From Sphingomonas yabuuchiae (GTDB lineage Bacteria > Pseudomonadota > Alphaproteobacteria > Sphingomonadales > Sphingomonadaceae): DNA of 40,753 nucleotides. Made by a program: the position numbers and the translations under genes. The stretch is from NCBI RefSeq assembly GCF_001477495.1, contig NZ_LDTF01000031.1:1-40753 (forward strand), in the 5' to 3' direction. The notes beneath the pieces were generated by a model. That model was not told where the DNA came from and did no database searches. It worked only from the letters and a program-made list of their open reading frames with translations. Positions 33,751 through 40,418 of this stretch are shown one piece after another. Every line of letters starts with the position of its first letter. Positions within the stretch are counted from its first letter, which is position 1.

Positions 33751-34926
33751 ATGGCAGACCCCAGCCAGGCTGCCGACAATGTGAGCAGCGATCCTCGCCA
33801 AACTGCCGATACGGCTGCGGAGCGGGATGTTCGTCCTGTCGTCCAGCGACCGCGTACTGGCTTGTCAGGCCCGGCCATCGGCGGGCTTGCCGCCATTGCA
33901 GGCCTTGGCCTTTTCGGGGTGCTGGAGGCACGACGCCAGTCCACCAGCGCTCCGGCGACGACGGCCGCCTATACTGCTCCATCGACCAGCGCAGCGCCCC
34001 CGCCGCTATACATTCCTCCGGCGCCACCTGAAGTGCCGGCCACCATGGTCGCTCCCATAAGCCCCACCCGTGAGGTTCCGGTCTCATCACCTGTTCGGTC
34101 ATCTCCGGCACAGGTCTCGGTCGTGCCGAGCATCCCACCCAGTGCCTCACCGCCGTCGGATTATAGCAGCGGTCAGGCACCTGCTTACTCCGCACCATCG
34201 AACCCTGTGCGCCAAGCGCCGCGTAATGTTAGCGGCCAGGCCTTGATCGTCGATAGCTCTTCACAGGAAAGCCCAAGCACGCCCGAAGCGCAGAATGGCA
34301 ATGACGCAAAGGGAGGCGACAACAAGCGGGTCAGCCTGTCGACCACGCGCGCGCGCGCCGCGATGCTGGCGAACCGCGCGACGACTGTCCCGCAAGGGAC
34401 GCTCATCCCGGCTGTGCTCGAAACGGCGTTTGATTCCACCTCACCGGGCTTTGCCCGCGCGTTGGTTCAGAAGAACATCTATGGCTTTGACGGCACCCAG
34501 ATCCTGATCCCGCGCGGCAGCCGGCTGATCGGTGAATATGGTGCTGACACGGCGCGTGGCCAGCGACGCGCCGTCATCGTCTGGTCGCGGCTAATACGGC
34601 CCGATGGGGTCACGATCGCGATCGGCTCGCCTGCGGCTGATACCCTGGGGCGGGGCGGGGTTAGTGCGGACGTCAACTCCCACTTCCTCGAGCGGTTTAG
34701 CGGTGCGATCCTGCAGTCGGCACTCGATGTCGGCGTCAATTTGGCCGCGCGCAACAGCCGTTCGCCTGTCATCGTCGCGCTGCCCTCGACAAGCAACGCG
34801 GTGTCGAACGTTGCGACAGCACGCACGAACGATATTACGCCCACCCTCCGCGTGCCCGCAGGCCGCAGTGTCAGCGTCTTCGTGGCGCGCGACCTCGACT
34901 TCACCGCAGCCGGGGCAGCACGATGA
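33751..34926 (+). CDS. virB10: VirB10 channel protein
   Basis: The product is 391 residues. A cytoplasmic start precedes one membrane helix (AIGGLAAIAGLGLFGVL, residues 35-55), a long Pro/Ser-rich periplasmic stretch follows to about residue 180, and then the TrbI-type beta-barrel domain: TVPQGTLIPAVLETAFDSTS, GTQILIPRGSRLIGEYG, RGQRRAVIVWSRLIRPDG, and the RVPAGRSVSVFVARDLDF end. VirB10 spans both membranes and gates the channel. Its ATG lies 3 bases after virB9, and its stop overlaps virB11 (ATGA). Confidence 0.93.
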   Translation: MADPSQAADNVSSDPRQTADTAAERDVRPVVQRPRTGLSGPAIGGLAAIAGLGLFGVLEARRQSTSAPATTAAYTAPSTSAAPPPLYIPPAPPEVPATMVAPISPTREVPVSSPVRSSPAQVSVVPSIPPSASPPSDYSSGQAPAYSAPSNPVRQAPRNVSGQALIVDSSSQESPSTPEAQNGNDAKGGDNKRVSLSTTRARAAMLANRATTVPQGTLIPAVLETAFDSTSPGFARALVQKNIYGFDGTQILIPRGSRLIGEYGADTARGQRRAVIVWSRLIRPDGVTIAIGSPAADTLGRGGVSADVNSHFLERFSGAILQSALDVGVNLAARNSRSPVIVALPSTSNAVSNVATARTNDITPTLRVPAGRSVSVFVARDLDFTAAGAAR

Positions 34927-35900
34927 CAATGGATGGCTGGCGGTATCTCCACAACCACCTGGCACCCATCAGCCATCTGCTCGCCCGAGAGGACATCACA
35001 GACCTTTACGTCAATCGTCCACGGGAAATCTGGGTAGAGACATTGGGCGGCGCGATCGAGCGCCATGATATCGACGAACTCGATGCGGCCATGCTCGCAC
35101 GCCTGGTCAGCCAGATTGCCGCCTGGTCCCATCAGGGTATCAACCGGGAACATCCGCTGTTGTCCGCGACGCTGCCCGATGGCTCACGCGTCCAGGCGAT
35201 CGCAGCGCCGGCCACCAAGGGGGATCTGGCGCTCGCCATCCGTAAACATGTGTCGGCCGATCTGTCGCTCGACGATTATGTCGAAAGCGGTGCCTTTGCC
35301 GGCATCGCAGCAAAGGCGGTCTCATCCGTTTCGGTGGCCGCATCCTCAGCTGCCGAGGTAAGCCGAGGCGACTTAGCCACCACCTTGCGGACCGCAGTCA
35401 GGGACAGGCGCAATATCCTCGTGTCGGGGGGTACCTCGACTGGCAAGACCACGTTCCTCAACGCCCTCATCCGCGAAATCCCAACCCACGAGCGTCTGAT
35501 CACGATCGAGGATACGCCGGAACTCCAGATTACCCAGCCTAATGCGATTGGCCTCCTGGCCGCACGTGGCCAGCTCGGCGAAGCCCAGGTCACGGCGGAC
35601 GACCTTGTCTCTGCATCCCTGCGCATGCGGCCGGATCGCATCATTCTGGGCGAACTGCGCGGTAGCGAGGCCTATGCCTTCCTGCGGGCCATCAACACAG
35701 GCCATCCGGGCTCCATGGCGACAGTGCATGCCGATAGCGCCGCTGGTGCCGTCGAGCAGATCGCATTGTTGATCCTGCAGGGCGGCACCCGCCTGACCCG
35801 TCAGGACGTCCTCGAATATGTCCGCAACTCGATAGGCGTCTTCATCCAACTCGCTCGGGTTGGCGGGCGCCGATACGTCAGCGAGGTCGTCTGCGCATGA
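34923..35900 (+). CDS. virB11: VirB11 ATPase
   Basis: A 325-residue hexameric traffic ATPase on the inner membrane. The amino domain has EDITDLYVNRPREIWVE and NREHPLLSATLPDGSRVQ. Walker A is GGTSTGKTTFLNAL near residue 170. The Asp box is LITIEDTPELQI, Walker B is MRPDRIILGELRGSEAY, and the His box is NTGHPGSMATVHADSA. All hallmarks are present, so it should be active. Its stop overlaps the next gene, the second pilin (ATGATGA). Confidence 0.95.
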   Translation: MTMDGWRYLHNHLAPISHLLAREDITDLYVNRPREIWVETLGGAIERHDIDELDAAMLARLVSQIAAWSHQGINREHPLLSATLPDGSRVQAIAAPATKGDLALAIRKHVSADLSLDDYVESGAFAGIAAKAVSSVSVAASSAAEVSRGDLATTLRTAVRDRRNILVSGGTSTGKTTFLNALIREIPTHERLITIEDTPELQITQPNAIGLLAARGQLGEAQVTADDLVSASLRMRPDRIILGELRGSEAYAFLRAINTGHPGSMATVHADSAAGAVEQIALLILQGGTRLTRQDVLEYVRNSIGVFIQLARVGGRRYVSEVVCA

Positions 35901-36268
35901 TGACGCCCGGAATGGCATTGACCGATCCGGCGGGGCAGGGGGCCCTGCTTCAGGGCGCCAATTGGGTCCGCAGCCTGCTACTAGGCACGCCAGCGGTGGC
36001 GATCGCGACGATCGCCATTGCAGCGATAGGGTTTCTAATGCTGCAGGGCCGCCTTCCGATCAGGCGGGCTCTCGTCGCAGTGTTGGGCTGCTTCATCATT
36101 TTCGGGTCGGGGTCGATTGCGCGCGGCCTCCTCGCGATCGACGCCATGGCGGTCGACCCCGCGCCACCGCCTGCATCGGTGCCCAGTCCGGTATCGACGC
36201 CCATGGCGCCGCCACCTCAGCCAACTGTCTACGATCCTTATGCCGGCGCATCCGTACCGGTTCGTTGA
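35897..36268 (+). CDS. Second VirB2-like pilin with Pro-rich tail
   Basis: The 123-residue product has the same two-helix core as the virB2 product at 26766: WVRSLLLGTPAVAIATIAIA, GFLMLQGRLPIRRALVAVLG, then CFIIFGSGSIARG. It differs in having no clear signal peptide (start TPGMALTDPAGQGALLQ) and in a Pro-rich tail (DPAPPPASVPSPVSTP, PPPQPTVYDPYAG) absent from the first copy. It is translationally coupled to virB11. It may be a minor pilin, a pilus-base or tip variant, or an alternative pilin; which is not known. Confidence 0.8.
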   Translation: MMTPGMALTDPAGQGALLQGANWVRSLLLGTPAVAIATIAIAAIGFLMLQGRLPIRRALVAVLGCFIIFGSGSIARGLLAIDAMAVDPAPPPASVPSPVSTPMAPPPQPTVYDPYAGASVPVR

Positions 36269-36280
36269 CCGACGATCAAT

Positions 36281-36316
36281 GTAGCGGCAATATTGGTCAT
36301 GATGATCAGGTGACTG
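36281..36316 (+). pseudogene. Short 3' relic of a type I gene
   Basis: The stretch reads NVAAILVMMIR and then stops (TGA at 36312-36314). CGGCAATATTGGTCATGATG here matches CGGCAATATCGGTCACGATG near the end of the broken type I gene (37845-37864), in the same codon phase. It suggests that a paralogue was lost here by recombination, leaving its last codons. The match is short, so this is tentative. Confidence 0.35.
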
Positions 36317-36349
36317 TATTGAAGCGTCGGTAAATTAAAATTTGTAAGT

Positions 36350-36753
36350 GTGGCGATTCGGATCGTCTATCTGGCTTGGGGGTGTATTATTTCTTGCTAT
36401 TTCAAGGCGATCACTGCGATCGCCGCACTGTCTTTGGCATATCCATCGGTCGCGGGAGCTGATGCCTATTGCTCAGATGCCAAAACTCCCTTGAGGCTTT
36501 TGACATATCATGACGGCGGGGTTCTGTTGCTAACCGACTGGCGTGGCAATTTCGTCCAGATATGCAACTCAAGCCAAAGCTGGAAGGTGTCCCTCCCAGC
36601 GTTTGCTTCGCCTGGATGTCGAAAATTGCAAGTGCAATCAATTCAGGAAAAGCTGTCGGAATCTACTATGGCGGGGTTTCCACCGATGCGTGCAAAACCC
36701 TTCCTCCCTCTGGAGCAGCGCCCGCTCCGGTTTACGTCGACGTACACAATTGA
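36350..36753 (+). pseudogene. Small exported protein, type II family, frameshifted
   Basis: A GTG start gives a signal peptide (FKAITAIAALSLAYPSVAGA) and the type II front (YCSDAKTPLRLLTYHDGGV, GNFVQICN). Just after QICN, near 36566-36570, one base appears lost. In the next frame the family continues as LKPKLEGVPPSVCFAWMSKI, then ASAINSGKAVGIYYGGVSTD, a late Cys and a YVDVHN end at 36753. The rejoined ICNLKPKLEGVPPSVCFAW lines up residue for residue with ICSLSNGDRGVTKEACAGW of the gene at 26286. As written, the first frame runs to 36769 with no family end. GKAVGIYY is also what SubB-like subunits have (GQPVRIYY). Confidence 0.72.
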
Positions 36754-36790
36754 TCCAATTCAGTTCTGAATTTTCCTAAAGGGGGCAGAA

Positions 36791-37108
36791 ATGCTGAAAA
36801 AGCTGATCATGGGCGTAGCCCTGATTTGCGCATCATCGCAGGCCTATGCTTGGGATGGCATGAAGTCCGGTAAGCTAACTCGCGTAGACGTCGTGACAAA
36901 TGGCGATAATTTTGGCTTTCGGGTTTATCAGGATGGATCTCCGATGTGCGGCACCAGCGAGAGCTGGGGCTTCATCAACAAGGGGGATTCCAATTATGAC
37001 GGCATGGTCGCGCTTCTTATGTCGGCATATATGAACGGCAAATCAGTTACGCTGCTTTCTACTAAAGAAGGGGCGTATTGTCATATTGGCTACGCTATAT
37101 TGCAATAG
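36791..37108 (+). CDS. Small exported protein, type I family
   Basis: The product is 105 residues with AAAGGGGGC 6-8 bases before the ATG. The signal peptide (LIMGVALICASSQAYA) precedes WDGMKSGKLTRVDVVTNGDN, FGFRVYQDGSPMCGTSESWG, the helix YDGMVALLMSAYMNGKSVTL and the late Cys (GAYCHIGYAI). It is one of the cleanest members: SGK strand, first Cys, W, helix, GKxVTL, second Cys. Many proteobacteria carry such single proteins of unknown role. Confidence 0.78.
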   Translation: MLKKLIMGVALICASSQAYAWDGMKSGKLTRVDVVTNGDNFGFRVYQDGSPMCGTSESWGFINKGDSNYDGMVALLMSAYMNGKSVTLLSTKEGAYCHIGYAILQ

Positions 37109-37123
37109 GGGTGGGGGACCAGA

Positions 37124-37483
37124 ATGGCTCAAATACTATATGAGAAAATGAAAAATTGCACATCGCGATGTGCACGCCTCATTGCGACAGCAGGCTTGAT
37201 ATGTGCTGGTACCAGTCACGCGGCCTATAATGATAACTTTACTACCCGTATCACTGAAGTCCTCACTTATGACAACGGGCTCTTTCTGATTGCGACCGCG
37301 ACGATGCCGAATGGTCAGCCCTGCGGAAACTACTGGATCGTCCCGGGAGACGTTCCGACCGACGCGAGACAAATGCTCCTGTCACGAGCTCTGATTGCTC
37401 GCGAAAAAGGAGAGCCCATTAATATTGGCTATGACCACGCGACATGCGTCAACGGCTGGTATCGCGTTCATCGGCTGGGGTGA
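37124..37483 (+). CDS. Small exported protein, type I family
   Basis: The product is 119 residues from an ATG with GGTGGGGGA 5-7 bases upstream; a second ATG at 37148 would give a shorter signal peptide. The signal peptide ends near GTSHAA. The mature part has TRITEVLTYDNGLFLIATAT, PNGQPCGNYWIVPGDVP, the helix RQMLLSRALIAREKGEPINI and the late Cys (ATCVNGWYRVH). It follows the gene at 36791 by 15 bases. Confidence 0.74.
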   Translation: MAQILYEKMKNCTSRCARLIATAGLICAGTSHAAYNDNFTTRITEVLTYDNGLFLIATATMPNGQPCGNYWIVPGDVPTDARQMLLSRALIAREKGEPINIGYDHATCVNGWYRVHRLG

Positions 37484-37511
37484 TACCAACTCAGGGGGAC
37501 AGGGGAGTGTG

Positions 37512-37873
37512 ATGACGTTGAGACGGAGCCTCTCACGGTAGAGAATAGCGCTCGCATTGACAGCAATGTGCAATAGCAGCGTGACTGCTCAATATTACGA
37601 AGCGGGTTGTGGCGAGTCACCGGCTACCGCGTCGGTTCTGATGGCAGTCGCTTTACGCTCAGTCCGCCGCCTCAAGCTTGTGGCGGTGGCTCTAATAATG
37701 GTGAAAACATCGTGATCCCTGCGGGCGCGCCAAACAGGCAGGAAATTATTGCTTCCCTGATGAGCGCGTACTTTTCCGGCGAGAAGGTCAGCGGAATATG
37801 GTTTAGCAATGCCGGTCCCTGCAATGAACAAACGGCAATATCGGTCACGATGATTAGAATGGGGGCAAAGTGA
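37512..37873 (+). pseudogene. Small exported protein, type I family, stop codon and frameshift
   Basis: GGGGAGTGTG before the ATG at 37512 is a ribosome binding site. The frame reads MTLRRSLSR, then TAG at 37539-37541, then goes on as a good signal peptide (RIALALTAMCNSSVTAQ) and YYEAG. Near 37598-37612 the frame shifts; the new frame gives RVTGYRVGSDGSRFTLSPPP, a Cys, then IIASLMSAYFSGEKVSGIWF and the late Cys (GPCNEQTAISVTMIR). Both faults lie in the 5' third, while the 3' two thirds are clean, suggesting recent loss. A protein could start inside at the TTG at 37607 but would lack a signal peptide. Confidence 0.72.
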
Positions 37874-37874
37874 A

Positions 37875-38261
37875 ATGATGAAATCGAGCCATAAGCTGGT
37901 AGCGCGCTGTGCGATTGCTGCGGCAGCCTGGTGCTTCGCTATGCCGGCTCAGGCGGCTTTCATATGCCCAGCCTACCCCAAAGAATATCTCGCCGTTGGC
38001 GGAGATGGTCTCGTTTACACGGCCGTCAACAATGGGACCTCGAATGTTGTCACGGCGATATGCAGCGTGACGGCAAACGACGATGGTGTTTCCCCGCAAG
38101 CTTGCACGGCCTGGTATTCGTTATTGCTCACTTTGCGTAATACGGGCGGTCATGCCCTGCCTCACTTCAACGAAGCGGCATTGACAAATTCATCCGTTAA
38201 AGGGTGCGCGGGTCTGAACAGTTGGGAGCACCATGTTCCTTATTTCTTGCTAGCCCAGTAA
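37875..38261 (+). CDS. Small exported protein, type II family
   Basis: The product is 128 residues, starting ATGATG after GGGGGCAAAG. The signal peptide (CAIAAAAWCFAMPAQAA) precedes FICPAYPKEYLAVGGDG. The type II core is AICSVTANDDGVSPQACTAW, then YSLLLTLRNTGGHALPHFNE, a late Cys (KGCAGLNSWEHHVPYF). It lines up with the gene at 26286 over nearly the whole length (C-x-D/N-D-x-GV-x(4)-AC-x-x-WYS-x-LLT, and a W-x-H-x-x-PY end). It is intact. Confidence 0.76.
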   Translation: MMKSSHKLVARCAIAAAAWCFAMPAQAAFICPAYPKEYLAVGGDGLVYTAVNNGTSNVVTAICSVTANDDGVSPQACTAWYSLLLTLRNTGGHALPHFNEAALTNSSVKGCAGLNSWEHHVPYFLLAQ

Positions 38262-38326
38262 TGATGCATCTTTAAAATATAAAAGCAATTCACAAGGCTG
38301 TACCTTTTAGTATGGAAGTGGTGTAT

Positions 38327-38650
38327 ATGAATATGGCATCGCCTATCAGGCATATTGGAATTTTTTGCGCCTTCGCTGCGTCGATTATGCCAATTGCCGC
38401 TTCGGCGGAAACTATAGGTAATGTAAAAATCAGGAATGTCGGCAACCAGGGAACGCAGCTCTACGCACTTTTGGAAGTTGTGCCACCCGGCTGTGCGAAC
38501 AATGTCGCCTATCACTCGTCAGAAACACAGGCTGGCCAATATGTGATGAGCATTTTGCTATCTGCCAAACTGACACAGCGCCCGATCAGTCGAATGGATT
38601 ATACTGTCCGCGCTGGTGGTATATGCTGGATAGACCTCGTCGAAATATGA
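38327..38650 (+). CDS. Small exported protein, type I family
   Basis: The product is 107 residues from the ATG at 38327, placed after GGAAGTGG; an ATG at 38312 adds five residues. The signal peptide (GIFCAFAASIMPIAASAE) precedes TIGNVKIRNVGNQGTQLYAL, the first Cys (VVPPGCANN), the helix GQYVMSILLSAKLTQRPIS and the late Cys (GGICWIDLVEI). The spacing fits type I. Base composition is lower in GC than in the secretion genes. Confidence 0.74.
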   Translation: MNMASPIRHIGIFCAFAASIMPIAASAETIGNVKIRNVGNQGTQLYALLEVVPPGCANNVAYHSSETQAGQYVMSILLSAKLTQRPISRMDYTVRAGGICWIDLVEI

Positions 38651-38975
38651 TCGGCATCTATCCAGCTGATTTGTGAGGCGCCACTCATACGGCATGAGCA
38701 ATAATCGCATCTTAGGTGCCATCGAAAAGTATGAGAGCCTCGCCGCGTTATTCCGAATGGCTGCAGCGGACGTATTGCACGATTCTTGTTTCTGTCGATT
38801 GCCTGTGATGCTGCTGCCGGCGGCAGAAGGCATGCCATATATTCCTGTCCCTGAGCCCCTATATTTCCTCACATTGTCAGGCGTAGTTTGTGCGAGCTTT
38901 ATGTAGGGCATGGTGATATTCAGATAGGCGGATGTGTTCGAACGCAGGTCTAAAAAATAGGGCATGAGGTGGGTT
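38651..38975. other. Gap in the small-protein array without a supported gene
   Basis: 325 bases. The best plus-strand frame starts at 38694 (MSNNRILGAIEKYESLAALF, about 70 residues, ending at 38906) but has no ribosome binding site, no signal peptide and no likeness to the array genes. A minus-strand frame covers the same bases without family motifs. This may be a relic of an insertion or lost gene; nothing firmer can be said. Confidence 0.3.
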
Positions 38976-39302
38976 ATGTCGTTAAAATCGCGGGATATGA
39001 TATTCATTGTATTTGCCGCTTTGTTCGCTGCGGTGCCTACATCGGCGGCATTAGGGCAATCAGGTATAGTTAGCGGCAGGGTAGTAAAAATATATGCTGA
39101 CCCGAGTGATGTCGTTGTTGTTACGGATAAGGTCGGCCCATGTGGATCCGCTCTTTATCACTTTAGAAGGTCTAATGAGAACTTTAAGGAGATCGTATCT
39201 CTCATGTATCTCGCCGCTGCTTCTAAAAACGTTGTCGAAATAGTTGTCAGCGGCTGCGCCAACGAACGCAATATTGCCAGTCATGGCAGTGTTGCGTTTT
39301 GA
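38976..39302 (+). CDS. Small exported protein, type I family
   Basis: The product is 108 residues from the ATG at 38976, 6-7 bases after GAGGTGGG. The signal peptide (MIFIVFAALFAAVPTSAA) precedes SGIVSGRVVKIYADPSDVVV, the first Cys (KVGPCGSALYHF), the helix FKEIVSLMYLAAASKNVVEI and the late Cys (VVSGCANERNIAS). SGRVVKIYA corresponds to the SGKxxxV strand of other members. Confidence 0.75.
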   Translation: MSLKSRDMIFIVFAALFAAVPTSAALGQSGIVSGRVVKIYADPSDVVVVTDKVGPCGSALYHFRRSNENFKEIVSLMYLAAASKNVVEIVVSGCANERNIASHGSVAF

Positions 39303-39462
39303 AGACGATTTTCTTGAATTTACGACTCTCGGCGATGCCCGCCAAGCATTTGTCCTATTGGCGAGTTAATCATGAGGGTAAAATTCGAGCGGATTAGATC
39401 GAAATGATGATATGGCGTGTGAATATTAAGGGGTGTGGGAGCATTTTTTAGGGGTGCGGCCA

Positions 39463-39786
39463 ATGCGATCATATCTGGCGGTTTTTGGTTTGTTTGGCGC
39501 GATTGCTGTGCCGGCGTCGGCTGGAACGGGCGGATTTCAGGGGCCTAGAGCTGTTGTCGGGTACGATGTTGGAGATACAGATTTGCTCTATATCCGCTTT
39601 GCGGACGCAGGAAGCTGCAGGGCGCTGGGTATTGTTCCGAAGGGCAAGCCTTATTACAATGATATGCTGGCGATGACGATTAGTGCTTATAATGCGTCGA
39701 AACCACTCAATGTCTATTTTGCTACTTGCCCCGATGACGGAAGACCCGCTGAAATTGTAAGAATGGTTCAGGGAGCAGTTTTCTAA
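39463..39786 (+). CDS. Small exported protein, type I family
   Basis: The product is 107 residues. The ATG at 39463 gives a compact signal peptide (LAVFGLFGAIAVPASAG); an upstream frame extension is not needed. The mature part has GPRAVVGYDVGDTDLLYIRF, the first Cys (AGSCRALGIVPKG), the helix YNDMLAMTISAYNASKPLNV and the late Cys (YFATCPDDGRP). The helix-SKPLNVYF segment parallels GKPLSIWV of the gene at 27811. Confidence 0.75.
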   Translation: MRSYLAVFGLFGAIAVPASAGTGGFQGPRAVVGYDVGDTDLLYIRFADAGSCRALGIVPKGKPYYNDMLAMTISAYNASKPLNVYFATCPDDGRPAEIVRMVQGAVF

Positions 39787-40033
39787 ATCGATAAAGATGG
39801 GCCGTAGCTCTGAGCAGTCGGACATGATGGGATAATCATTTCGGCGAAAATTTGTGCCAGTTTTGATAAAATGCGGCTTGATCACTGCATATGCCTTGCC
39901 AAGGGGCAGAAAGGTTTTAGCTGCGTGCATAAGGCCCTTGACTGCATCGGATTGAGTTGCTTGGCGCGGGAATGGGCCTAGGTACGAGGTAAATAAATCA
40001 TTTAAACTATCAGGCATTTGAGAGGGGGCGGGA
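39787..40033. other. Spacer in the array
   Basis: About 250 bases. On the minus strand a frame (DLFTSYLGPFPRQATQSDAV, AKTFLPLGKAYAVIKPHF) looks mildly protein-like but has no ribosome binding site or known motif, and farther on it runs antisense through the gene at 39463. It may be the relic of another gene. Confidence 0.25.
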
Positions 40034-40405
40034 ATGCATTTATACTTCCGTGCTAAGCAATATTTAAAAAAGATTCACCCGAACGTAAAAATTCTAGCAT
40101 TGGGTATGATGTGCTTTAGCCCTTCGAATGCGTCGGCGAGTCAAGCGTATGGGTACTATATTCACGGTGATATAAAAGACGTCACGTCGGTTCGTGGCGC
40201 GCTCATGGTTAGAATTGATGATGACAAAGTGCCGACCGTGTGTGCGTCATCTGGTTCAAGTTGGATGAGGATCGATCAGTCAGATACTGCGATGACCAGT
40301 TTGGTTTTGTCATATTGGTTGCAATCAAAAAGAGGATTCACCTTCTATTCTGACGGTCTCTCTTCCGGGTATTGTTCGATAAATCAGGCCGATCCCGATG
40401 TATAG
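40034..40405 (+). CDS. Small exported protein, type I family
   Basis: The product is 123 residues after GAGAGGGGGCGGG. The signal peptide is long (VKILALGMMCFSPSNASAS). The mature part is the most typical of the array: HGDIKDVTSVRGALMVRIDD, the first Cys (VPTVCASSGSSWMRID), the helix TAMTSLVLSYWLQSKRGFTF, then YSDG and the late Cys (SGYCSINQADPDV). W-x-x-ID before the helix and YC-x-I at the end recall homologues found singly in many bacteria. It is the last intact gene before the transposase relic. Confidence 0.78.
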   Translation: MHLYFRAKQYLKKIHPNVKILALGMMCFSPSNASASQAYGYYIHGDIKDVTSVRGALMVRIDDDKVPTVCASSGSSWMRIDQSDTAMTSLVLSYWLQSKRGFTFYSDGLSSGYCSINQADPDV

Positions 40406-40418
40406 AGCAGTCTTTAAT

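Noticed and set aside
38558..39007. Minus-strand open frame of 149 residues
   Set aside because: It overlaps the ends of two array genes on the plus strand and has no start signal or motif.
39469..40017. Minus-strand open frame of 182 residues
   Set aside because: Most of it is antisense to the type I gene at 39463; only the first 70 residues look mildly protein-like.
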